This document shows positions 51,511 through 59,297 of a DNA stretch of 64,000 nt, piece after piece (the stretch's first letter is position 1; each line of letters opens with the position of its first letter). Under the pieces are notes generated by a model, which was given only the letters and a program-made list of their open reading frames with translations, was not told the origin of the DNA and made no database searches. Source of the stretch: Rhodococcus sp. G-MC3 (GTDB taxonomy: Bacteria; Actinomycetota; Actinomycetes; Mycobacteriales; Mycobacteriaceae); assembly GCF_030063335.1 (NCBI RefSeq), contig NZ_JASISW010000003.1, positions 62,001-126,000 of the forward strand, given 5' to 3'. A program made the translations under genes and the position numbers.

Positions 51511-51547
51511 CAACTTTTCTCTCGCCCACGATTTGAGGATCTTCGTC

Positions 51548-52318
51548 ATGACTCTTGCCTTTCCAGCCCTCGATGTCCGTCGCGCCGATGACCGTTTCAA
51601 GACCGACATCGGCTGGTTGGATTCCAAGCATTCGTTCTCGTTCGGTCACCACTACGACCCGAAGAACACCCACCACGGTGTGCTTCTGGTCAACAATGAC
51701 GACATCGTCTCTCCTGGTCAGGGTTTCGACACTCACGCTCACAAAGACATGGAAATTGTCACGTGGGTCCTGCACGGTTCGCTCGTGCACCAGGACTCCA
51801 TGGGCCACAACGGGATCATCTATCCGGGTCTTGCCCAGCGGATGAGCGCGGGGACTGGTGTTCGTCATTCGGAGAAGAACGATTCCTGGCGTGCCGACGC
51901 ATCCGTCGGCAAGCACAGGGAACCGGTTCGCTTCGTTCAGATGTGGGTGCTCCCTGACGAGCCGAATATCACGCCCGGCTACGAGCAGCTCGAGATCGAC
52001 CACGAACTGCTGGCGGGCGGGCTGGTTCCGGTGGCATCGGGGATGGACGAGTACGCGGACCATTCGGCCATCCGCATCAAGAACAAGTACGCGGCGATGC
52101 ACGTCGCTCGGATGCAACCCGGCCGGCCCGCGACTACGCTGCCGGACAGCCCCTTCCTGCACATCTTCGTTGCGAGCGGCAGTGCTTCGCTCGAAGGTGT
52201 CGGGGTCCTCGCGGAGGGCGACGCGGTCAGAATCAGCGGGGGTGGCGGTCAGCAGATGACCACCGAGGCCGGCGCCGAGGTCATCGTCTGGGAGATGCAC
52301 GCGAGCGTCGCCGAGTAA
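51548..52318 (+). CDS. Pirin-family cupin protein
   Basis: A 256-residue bicupin. Metal ligands of the N-terminal cupin are seen in FDTHAHKDMEIVTWVLHG (FDTHAHKD and MEIVTW), with GTGVRHSE completing them. Bacterial pirins can show quercetinase activity or act as redox sensors. GAGGA 8 bases before ATG 51548 fixes the start. It is the third gene of the MarR-controlled operon. Confidence 0.88.
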   Translation: MTLAFPALDVRRADDRFKTDIGWLDSKHSFSFGHHYDPKNTHHGVLLVNNDDIVSPGQGFDTHAHKDMEIVTWVLHGSLVHQDSMGHNGIIYPGLAQRMSAGTGVRHSEKNDSWRADASVGKHREPVRFVQMWVLPDEPNITPGYEQLEIDHELLAGGLVPVASGMDEYADHSAIRIKNKYAAMHVARMQPGRPATTLPDSPFLHIFVASGSASLEGVGVLAEGDAVRISGGGGQQMTTEAGAEVIVWEMHASVAE

Positions 52319-52376
52319 ACGTTGCCCACAGCGCCAGCAGCTGCGATGTCACCCTCCACTCCGATGGCGCCAGGCG

Positions 52377-52538
52377 CTACTTGTCTTCGGTCACCTCCGG
52401 TGTCAGCTCTCTGGTCGCCATTCCGCCGTTCTTGCCCTTGTCCGACGGGCCGGGGTGTCCGCCTTTCGGCTCGTCCTCGGGTATTTCAGGTGTGATGTCT
52501 GCTGGTGTGTCGTTGTCTGGGGCCTTGTTGTCCGTCAT
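52377..52538 (-). CDS. Small acidic Pro-rich protein, unknown function
   Basis: A 53-residue frame, MTDNKAPDNDTPADITPEI then EDEPKGGHPGPSDKGKNGG, hydrophilic and probably disordered. No strong ribosome site is seen. It is convergent with the pirin gene (58-base gap). Such small proteins are common in Rhodococcus but I cannot assign a role. Confidence 0.4.
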   Translation of the reverse strand: MTDNKAPDNDTPADITPEIPEDEPKGGHPGPSDKGKNGGMATRELTPEVTEDK

Positions 52539-52705
52539 GAGGCACGCATAGCCGGTACGGACGGAATTCAACCGTGCGGACACCAGGTTCTGCCGGCACT
52601 GGAAGATCTTCTTCCAGCACTTCGAGACCGAGGAAGAATCGAGTGACCGAGTCCGGCGATCGACGAACGGCGACGTTCTGATTACCGTCAATACACTTCA
52701 CGCTC

Positions 52706-52886
52706 ATGAGTGGATTTCTGAAGCAGCGGGTTGGCGATACGGCACTCTACAAGCTCGCGGCCAACCGATCGCAGGGGCCGCTGACTCCGGCAAGAGCGGC
52801 GGCACGGTGGAATCTTCGTTGCGGGCCTGTGCACCGCGGCGCTGGCCGCAGTCATCGTGCTCCTGAAAGTGACGCTCACTCACTGA
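52706..52886 (+). pseudogene. Small single-span membrane protein, possible frameshift
   Basis: ATG 52706 opens MSGFLKQRVGDTALYKLAA up to LTPARAAARW. One base out of frame near 52808 continues as GIFVAGLCTAALAAVIVLL, a textbook membrane segment, ending KVTLTH at TGA 52884-52886. Joined, they make a protein of about 60 residues with one C-terminal membrane helix. In the written frame the hydrophobic segment is lost. It could be a true small gene with a sequencing error or a relic. Confidence 0.4.
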
Positions 52887-52940
52887 CGCATCCAGTGGCG
52901 GATTCACCCACGGGGACGATCTCGACGCATAATTGGGCGC

Positions 52941-53498
52941 ATGCGGTCCCGACAAAAGATCTTGAACGCCACTCTCGGACTGATCGAGACCGGCGGATTC
53001 GAGGGTGTCAATGTAGCGGCCGTGGCGAGTGCGGCCGGTGTGTCGAGGCAGACCGTCTATTCAATTTTCGGTTCGAGAGAAGAGGTCGTCTCGCAGGCGA
53101 TGGCCGGCCTCGCCATCGAGATATTCCAAGGAATCGAAGCCCGATTGGAATCGGCCTGCACGGCATGCGACTACGTCGTCGAAGCTGTCGTGTCGGGACG
53201 ATCTGCCGTTCGTACTCATCCGGTGCTCGCTTCGCTCCTGGTTGCCGAGCAGGGCAATCCGGTGTTCGACTTCGAGATGATGGCACGAGCGAATCCCGTT
53301 GCGCGGCATCTGTTCGAGCCGATGGTCGAGCGCGGACTCGCCACGAGGGACGAGCTCGGCGACATCGTCGAGATCGTGGTGCGGCTAGGGTTATCGATCA
53401 TCTCCTTCGACAGCGATGCTGTTCGAACCGACGATGCGCTTCGCGCCTTCTTGCGAAAGTGGCTCGCGCCTGCACTCCCTACAAATCCAACTCCCTGA
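52941..53498 (+). CDS. TetR-family transcriptional regulator
   Basis: A 185-residue regulator. The helix-turn-helix reads VNVAAVASAAGVSRQTVYSIFGSREEVV. ATG 52941 has no ribosome site but the upstream frame offers nothing better. It lies 102 bases before the cholesterol oxidase gene on the same strand. A role in its control is possible. Confidence 0.82.
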   Translation: MRSRQKILNATLGLIETGGFEGVNVAAVASAAGVSRQTVYSIFGSREEVVSQAMAGLAIEIFQGIEARLESACTACDYVVEAVVSGRSAVRTHPVLASLLVAEQGNPVFDFEMMARANPVARHLFEPMVERGLATRDELGDIVEIVVRLGLSIISFDSDAVRTDDALRAFLRKWLAPALPTNPTP

Positions 53499-53524
53499 AA
53501 TCTCTTCACTCGACTATTGCTTCT

Positions 53525-53554
53525 TGACACTAATACCTGGAACTGTCTAGTTTG
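53525..53554 (+). promoter_or_regulatory. Putative promoter of the cholesterol oxidase gene
   Basis: TTGACA at 53525-53530 is a perfect -35 box. TAGTTT (53549-53554) at 18 bases is a weak -10. The GTG start follows 47 bases later. No clear palindrome was found around it. Confidence 0.35.
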
Positions 53555-53600
53555 TAGCCACACGGTCAGACGACCGAGGGGATGTGGGGGGTACAGCGTC

Positions 53601-55201
53601 GTGGGAATCAGCAGGCGGTCATTTCTGGTCGGTGCAGGAGCAGCAGCCGCGGGGCGACGCTTGCTTCTGCCAGCACTGCTTCGGCAAGCATCTCACCCGC
53701 CCGAAAAGGTGTTCCGCTGACTCGTGAGGATCATCGAGTCGTGGTCATCGGAACAGGGTTCGGAGGCGGCGTCACGGCGCTGCGTTTGGCCGAAGCCGGC
53801 GTTCCGGTCACGTTGCTCGAGCGCGGAATGCGCTGGCCTACAGGGCCGAACGCCGAGACATTCCCGCACGTGTCCACTCCTGACAAACGCCTACTGTGGC
53901 ATCGCACAAACCCTCAGGTGTTCGGGCAGTCGGTTGCGTTCGATCCATATGCGGGTCTGCTCGAAGCGGTGATCGGCGACAACATGACGGCCGTCTGCGC
54001 GGCAGGCGTCGGCGGTGGGTCGCTTGTTTATCAGGGCATGACGCTGCAGCCCGCAGAACACGTGTTCAACGCGAACTTCCCAGAAGAACTCGACTGGGCA
54101 ATGATGAATCGTGTTCACTACCCGCGAGTTGCGAAGATGCTCGGGCTGGCAACCGCGCCCGACGAATTGATCGCGAGTCCCAACTATCAGGCGGCACGGA
54201 TGTTCGCCGCCAATGCCACTCGCGCTGGATATCCGGTATCGAAGATACCGATGCCGATCGACTGGAACTACGCTCTTGCGGAGTTGCGCGGCGAGATGAA
54301 GCCGTCGTACACCAACGGCGACGACGCAATGGGCGTCAACAACGGCGGTAAGCACTCGGTCGACGTCACCTACATCGCGGCCGCGGAAGCAACAGGCCTC
54401 GTCACGCTCGAGACGCTGCGCGAAGTCCGTGACGTCGAACGAGCTCCCGACGGGCGATGGACCGTCTACGTCGATCGGACCGACGCGTCCGGCACCGTGC
54501 TCGAGAACAAGATACTCACGACGAACGCTCTGGTCATGGCAGCGGGAAGCGCCAATACGACGAAGCTGCTGCTCCGCGCCTCCTCTACGGGACGCATTCC
54601 CGATATGCCCGACGCTCTGGGTGAGGGCTGGGGTACCAATGCCGATCGCATCTATGTCTGGGCGGACACCGGCGGGTTCGGTCCGACGCAGGGCGGGCCC
54701 GTCGTCTACGGCAGTTTGCAGTGGGACGATCCGAATGCGGCGATCACCGTCATCCAAGCGTCGTTCCCGCCATTGGCGCTGGGTTCTACACCGATCGACA
54801 TCAGAAGCACGACGATGGTCGGATACGGAGTCAGTGCCGGCAGAGGCAGATTCGTTTACGATTCGGCCACGGACGACGCCGCGCTGCGATGGCCTTACGA
54901 GGGTGACGCCGTGATTCAGTCGAAGATCGGGCCGGTGGCGCACACGATCGCAGGTCCCACCGGGCTACTGGTCGACAGCAACGCCATCGTCCCGACAACT
55001 TGGCACCCGCTGGGCGGCGCGAACATGGGGCAGGTGTGCGACCTCCAAGGACGCGTCCACGGCCAACGCGGTCTGTATGTGCTGGACGGTGCGTTGATGC
55101 CGGGCAACTCGGCGGCGTGCAATCCGTCGATGACGATCGCCGCCGTCGCCGAGCGTGCGCTGGATCGACTGGTCGTCGAGGACGTCGGCACGGTCATTTG
55201 A
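53601..55201 (+). pseudogene. choE: Secreted cholesterol oxidase (GMC family) with a frameshift in the Tat signal
   Basis: GTG 53601 opens a classic Tat signal, VGISRRSFLVGAGAAAAG. The frame then shifts: one G appears missing from the GGGG at 53651-53654. Restoring it gives ATLASASTASA as the rest of the signal, then a full GMC oxidoreductase in the frame that ends at 55201. Motifs are VIGTGFGGGV (FAD), GVGGGSLVYQGM, and WHPLGGANMG with the catalytic His. GNSAACNPSMTIAA carries the Asn of cholesterol oxidases. The mature domain is intact. The only alternative start in its own frame (ATG 53582) gives no signal peptide. Activity would oxidise and isomerise 3-beta-hydroxysterols outside the cell. 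Confidence 0.78.
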
Positions 55202-55247
55202 GGCACGGTCATTTGAGGCACGGTCATTTTGAGGCACCGTCATTCGA
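55187..55247. repeat. Four tandem 15-16 bp repeats spanning the cholesterol oxidase stop
   Basis: GGCACGGTCATTTGA at 55187-55201 holds the last codons and TGA of the gene. It is followed by an identical copy (55202-55216), one with an extra T (55217-55232) and a diverged one (55233-55247). The array looks like slippage expansion of the gene's 3' end. Confidence 0.85.
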
Positions 55248-55416
55248 GTGATCGAGACCTCTCCCGGCGCTGAGCAGTTCGACCGAACAGTGCCCCTTCC
55301 TGTCCGATCGGGTAGTTCGGGTCGGCACTCGTAGGGTTAGCGGCAGAATCCCTTGTTCCCGGGCACCTTCCGGGGACAGAGTGAGCGCAGTCACATTCGC
55401 TCACCAGGAGGAACCG

Positions 55417-56688
55417 ATGGCAATCGAGCTCAATCAGATCTGGGACTTCCCGATCAAGGAATTCCACCCCTTTCCCCGCGCACTCCTCGGGGTGGGCGCA
55501 CACGACATCATCGGCGTCGAAGCCAAGAATCTCGGCTTCAAGCGTTCGCTTCTCGTCACCACCGGCCTCCGCGGCTCCGGCATCATCGAGGAACTGATCG
55601 GCAAGATCGAATACCAGGGTGTCGAGGTCGTGCTGTTCGACAAGGTCGAGTCGAATCCCAAGGACTACAACGTCATGGATGCCGCGGCGATGTACCAGAA
55701 GGAGAAGTGCGACAGCATCATCTCCGTCGGTGGCGGATCCAGCCACGACGCGGCCAAGGGCGCCCGCATCGTCATCGCCCACGACGGTCGCAACATCAAC
55801 GAGTTCGAAGGCTTCTCGAAGACCACGAACAAGGAGAACCCTCCGCACATCGCCGTATCCACCACCGCTGGCACGGGTTCGGAGACTTCCTGGGCCTACG
55901 TCATCACCGACACCTCGGACATGGACAAGCCGCACAAGTGGGTTGCATTCGACGAGGCGTCGATTGTCACCGTCGCGATCGATGACCCGCTGCTGTACTA
56001 CACCTGCCCTCAGCACTTCACTGCGTACTGCGGGTTCGACGTATTGGCCCACGGCAGTGAGCCTTTCGTCTCGCGGCTTGATTTTGCGCCGTCACTGGGC
56101 AACGCCTTGTACTCGGTGGAACTCGTCGCGAAGAACCTCCGAGAAGCCGTGTACGAGCCGCGCAACCTGAAGGCCCGTGAGGGAATGATGAACGCGCAGT
56201 ATATTGCCGGCCAGGCATTCAACTCGGGCGGCCTCGGCATCGTGCACTCCATTTCGCACGCCGTCAGTGCCTTCTTCGACTCGCATCACGGACTGAACAA
56301 CGCCATCGCTCTGCCGCGAGTGTGGGAGTACAACCTCCCCGCGCGCTACGAGCGCTACGCACAGTTGGCGGGTGCCCTCGGAGTGGACACGAGGAACCTC
56401 TCGACCGTCCAGGCGGCAGATGCAGCGGTCGAGGCCGCGATCAGGCTTTCCAAGGATGTCGGCATCCCCGACAACTTCGGCGCCGTCAACACCGGGTCAT
56501 ACGACAAGAATCGGATGAATACCGGAAAGTACAACGGCCGAGGCGAAGTCATCCCGGGCGACGAGAAGACCGTGCTCAAGATCTCCGAGCACATCCAGGA
56601 CGACTGGTGCACCCCGGGCAACCCGCGCGAAGTGACGATCGGCTCGATGATCCCGGTGGTCGACCACGCAATAAACGGCGCGTACTGA
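55417..56688 (+). CDS. mno: NDMA-dependent nicotinoprotein methanol dehydrogenase
   Basis: A 423-residue iron-type (group III) alcohol dehydrogenase. The start MAIELNQIWDFPIKEFHPFPRALLG is characteristic of the nicotinoprotein methanol:NDMA oxidoreductases of Rhodococcus, Amycolatopsis and Mycobacterium, here quoted as MAIELNQIWDFP plus HPFPRALLG. The nucleotide motif is GGGSSHDAAKG. Metal ligands lie in DVLAHGSE and HSISHAVSAFF. NAD(H) is held tightly and not exchanged, so electrons go to an unknown acceptor. CAGGAGG fixes ATG 55417 over a GTG 12 codons earlier. MoxR and VWA genes follow and probably activate it. Confidence 0.88.
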   Translation: MAIELNQIWDFPIKEFHPFPRALLGVGAHDIIGVEAKNLGFKRSLLVTTGLRGSGIIEELIGKIEYQGVEVVLFDKVESNPKDYNVMDAAAMYQKEKCDSIISVGGGSSHDAAKGARIVIAHDGRNINEFEGFSKTTNKENPPHIAVSTTAGTGSETSWAYVITDTSDMDKPHKWVAFDEASIVTVAIDDPLLYYTCPQHFTAYCGFDVLAHGSEPFVSRLDFAPSLGNALYSVELVAKNLREAVYEPRNLKAREGMMNAQYIAGQAFNSGGLGIVHSISHAVSAFFDSHHGLNNAIALPRVWEYNLPARYERYAQLAGALGVDTRNLSTVQAADAAVEAAIRLSKDVGIPDNFGAVNTGSYDKNRMNTGKYNGRGEVIPGDEKTVLKISEHIQDDWCTPGNPREVTIGSMIPVVDHAINGAY

Positions 56689-56715
56689 TCCATTCCAGCA
56701 CAAGGAGCAGAAAAA

Positions 56716-57804
56716 ATGACATCGGCCGGCCTGGAAGCATGCGGTGATTCGATCTTTTCCGACAGTGCGAATACCGTTCGTGACGGTTTGCGCGAGACGG
56801 GCTACATAGCGGACGACGATCTTGCCGTCGTAGTCCATCTCGCCATCGCACTCGATCGACCACTGCTACTCGAAGGACCGGCCGGCGTCGGCAAGACCGA
56901 ACTGGCCAAGGCGCTCGCCGTTGCCGGTGGGCGTCGGCTGGTTCGGCTGCAATGCTACGAGGGGCTCGACGACAACCGGGCGCTGTACGAATGGGATTAC
57001 GCCAAGCAACTGCTGCACGTGCAAATGCTGCGCGACCGAATCGGTGCCGAGCTCGCTGAAATCGACACCACCGAAGCCGCATCGAAGATGTTGGCGAGCA
57101 AAGATTTCGGACTGTACTCCGAGAAGTTCCTCTCGGTCAGGCCGCTGCTCGACGCGATCCTCTCGGAGGAGCCGGTCGTGCTGCTGATCGACGAGGTGGA
57201 TCGAACGGAAGAGTCCATGGAAGCATTGCTTCTCGAGATTCTTGCCGAGAAGCAGATAACCATCCCCGAGGTCGGAACTTTCACCGCCCGCTCCGATCCA
57301 TGGGTGATATTGACCTCCAACGACACTCGTGAACTGTCCGCTGCGCTCAAGCGTCGATGCCTTCACTTCTCGGTCGGATTCCCCACGCCGGAGCGCGAGC
57401 GTGAGATCGTCTCTTCTCGGGCTCCCGAAGTGGAGGAGAAGACCGTCGCCGACGTCGTCGAACTCGCTCGTTCGCTGCGAGAACTGCCACTTCGTAAGAG
57501 CCCCTCGGTCTCCGAAGTGATCGACGCTGCGCGAGCAGCGATGCTGCTGCAGGGCAACGGCCAAGTCAAGGGACCCGACGCCGAACGCACACGCGAGATC
57601 TTGATGTCGGCGCTGCTCAAGTACGGCAGCGACGTGGATCTGGTAAGAGAGCGCTACACCGCACCGGCACAGGAAGTGTCGTCCGCGTCCCGCGCGAGCA
57701 TGGCGTCGAAGCCTCCGAACACCACCACAGCGGCGTTCCGCGGACGCGGGGGCGGTACCGACGTAGCCAGGGCCGCACGAAGTGGCGGGATCAACAGACA
57801 ATGA
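56716..57804 (+). CDS. MoxR-type AAA+ ATPase
   Basis: A 362-residue AAA+ ATPase with Walker A GPAGVGKTEL (residues 55-64), Walker B VVLLIDEVDR near 157, and sensor 1 TSNDTRELS near 196. A C-terminal lid and a Gly/Arg-rich tail follow. AAGGAG precedes ATG 56716. It lies 27 bases after the methanol dehydrogenase and overlaps the VWA gene by ATGA. MoxR ATPases with VWA partners remodel or load metal into enzymes (CbbQ/O, NorQ/D, CoxD/E), so the target here is likely the dehydrogenase. Confidence 0.88.
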   Translation: MTSAGLEACGDSIFSDSANTVRDGLRETGYIADDDLAVVVHLAIALDRPLLLEGPAGVGKTELAKALAVAGGRRLVRLQCYEGLDDNRALYEWDYAKQLLHVQMLRDRIGAELAEIDTTEAASKMLASKDFGLYSEKFLSVRPLLDAILSEEPVVLLIDEVDRTEESMEALLLEILAEKQITIPEVGTFTARSDPWVILTSNDTRELSAALKRRCLHFSVGFPTPEREREIVSSRAPEVEEKTVADVVELARSLRELPLRKSPSVSEVIDAARAAMLLQGNGQVKGPDAERTREILMSALLKYGSDVDLVRERYTAPAQEVSSASRASMASKPPNTTTAAFRGRGGGTDVARAARSGGINRQ

Positions 57805-59297
57805 GCGGCGTTGCTGCCCACGTCCTCGACGTGATCTCGGCGGTCTTCGGTAGGTTGCTCAGGCGCCACGGCGTTGCGGCATCGCCGGCCGAGATCATCG
57901 AGGTCAGACGGGTGCTCGGTCTGATCGGGGCCTCGAACCTGGATGTATTGAGGTCTGCACTGCGCGCAACGTGCGCCAAGTACACCTATGAGCAAGAGGG
58001 TTTCGATGCAGCGTTCGACGCTCTGTTCGACCCGAGACCGGTCAGCGATCTGGACGAGCGCCGCACCAGCCGAGCCATGGCATCGGAAGGGTTGCCCACC
58101 GATCTCGAAATATCGAACGACGACCACGAGACCGCCAAGTACGCCGACTACAACGAGCGCGCTGCCGAGGTCGGCGAGTTCTTCGATACGCCTGACGCCG
58201 AGAAGGGCTTCAATCCGCACAAGGACGACGACGATCTGTCCATCACCGGTAGCGACTCGAATCTGGAGGTCGACACCGACAGTGACAGTGGCACTCGTGG
58301 TGTGAGTTTCACTGTCGACGTCGACCGAGCCGACTCGGCCACCGTCGGAGATCTGTCGTCGGCGCAGGCCGTGGTCTCGCAGGGCACTCTGAAATGGGAC
58401 GACCCGGCGGGCATCCTGGGCTGGCTCAATTCATATGATCCCAATGCGCTCTATGGGGATCAAGGCGACGCCGACGAGCTCACGCAGTCTCAGCTGGAGA
58501 AACTTGTCGAGGCAGTGGAAGCATTCGTCGATGCGATTTCGGGCGGAGAAACTGCAACGCCCACTCCGGTTGGCGGCACCACCGATATTCCGTCGCGCGC
58601 CGAGGTGAACAATGCTTGCCGAGAACTGTTGCGCCGTATGCGCGGAACACCGCGTCCTCGTCCGCGCGAGGCGACCAACGGGCGGTTGAACATGCGTCGC
58701 ACTGTTCGCGCCAGTATGCGAACCGACGGAGTCCCGTTTCATCTGATGGTGGATACTCCTGTGCCAGAACGTGTTCGGCTACTGATTCTCGCGGACGTAT
58801 CTCTGTCGGTCCGGCCTATCACTGCATTCACGTTGCGCCTCGCGCAGGCGATGCGACACCGGACCAGCAGATGCACGGTGTTGGCATTCGTCGACAATCC
58901 CGTCGATGTCACCGACCTTTTGGCCCGCAGTACAGGTGATGACGCTTTGGCGTCGGTGCTCGCGGCCCCAGAACTCGACCTGGAGGCGAGTAGCGACTAC
59001 GGCCGCACCTTCGAAGGACTGTTGACGACGCACGGATCCAAAGTCACAGCCCGCACCTCGGTGCTGATCGTCGGAGACGGACGCTGCAACGGCTTGCCTC
59101 CGCGCGTCGACAAGCTCGAGGAGTTGGCCCGCAAGGTGCACCGGTTGGCGTGGGTGACGCCGGAACATCAGCGGTACTGGACTCAGGCTTCCTGTGCAAT
59201 GGGCGAGTACGCCGAGGTGTGCAACGGTGTGGTGACCGCGCGTGATGCTCGTCAACTGATCGAGCGCGCGCCCGAGTTGGGGAACGCGCTGCGGTGA
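57801..59297 (+). CDS. VWA-domain (CoxE-like) protein, MoxR partner
   Basis: A 498-residue protein. The N-terminal 120 residues are helical (SAVFGRLLRRHGVAASPAEI). A long acidic, Ser/Asp-rich segment follows (residues about 130-190, KDDDDLSITGSDSNLEVDTDS). The C-terminal 230 residues form a VWA/CoxE domain with MIDAS motif LADVSLSVRP (DxSxS) and GDGRCNG. The pairing with MoxR by overlapping codons is the same as in CbbO and CoxE systems. The acidic middle is much longer than in CoxE and may dock the ATPase or the dehydrogenase. Its 3' end overlaps the convergent OYE gene by 46 bases. Confidence 0.85.
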   Translation: MSGVAAHVLDVISAVFGRLLRRHGVAASPAEIIEVRRVLGLIGASNLDVLRSALRATCAKYTYEQEGFDAAFDALFDPRPVSDLDERRTSRAMASEGLPTDLEISNDDHETAKYADYNERAAEVGEFFDTPDAEKGFNPHKDDDDLSITGSDSNLEVDTDSDSGTRGVSFTVDVDRADSATVGDLSSAQAVVSQGTLKWDDPAGILGWLNSYDPNALYGDQGDADELTQSQLEKLVEAVEAFVDAISGGETATPTPVGGTTDIPSRAEVNNACRELLRRMRGTPRPRPREATNGRLNMRRTVRASMRTDGVPFHLMVDTPVPERVRLLILADVSLSVRPITAFTLRLAQAMRHRTSRCTVLAFVDNPVDVTDLLARSTGDDALASVLAAPELDLEASSDYGRTFEGLLTTHGSKVTARTSVLIVGDGRCNGLPPRVDKLEELARKVHRLAWVTPEHQRYWTQASCAMGEYAEVCNGVVTARDARQLIERAPELGNALR

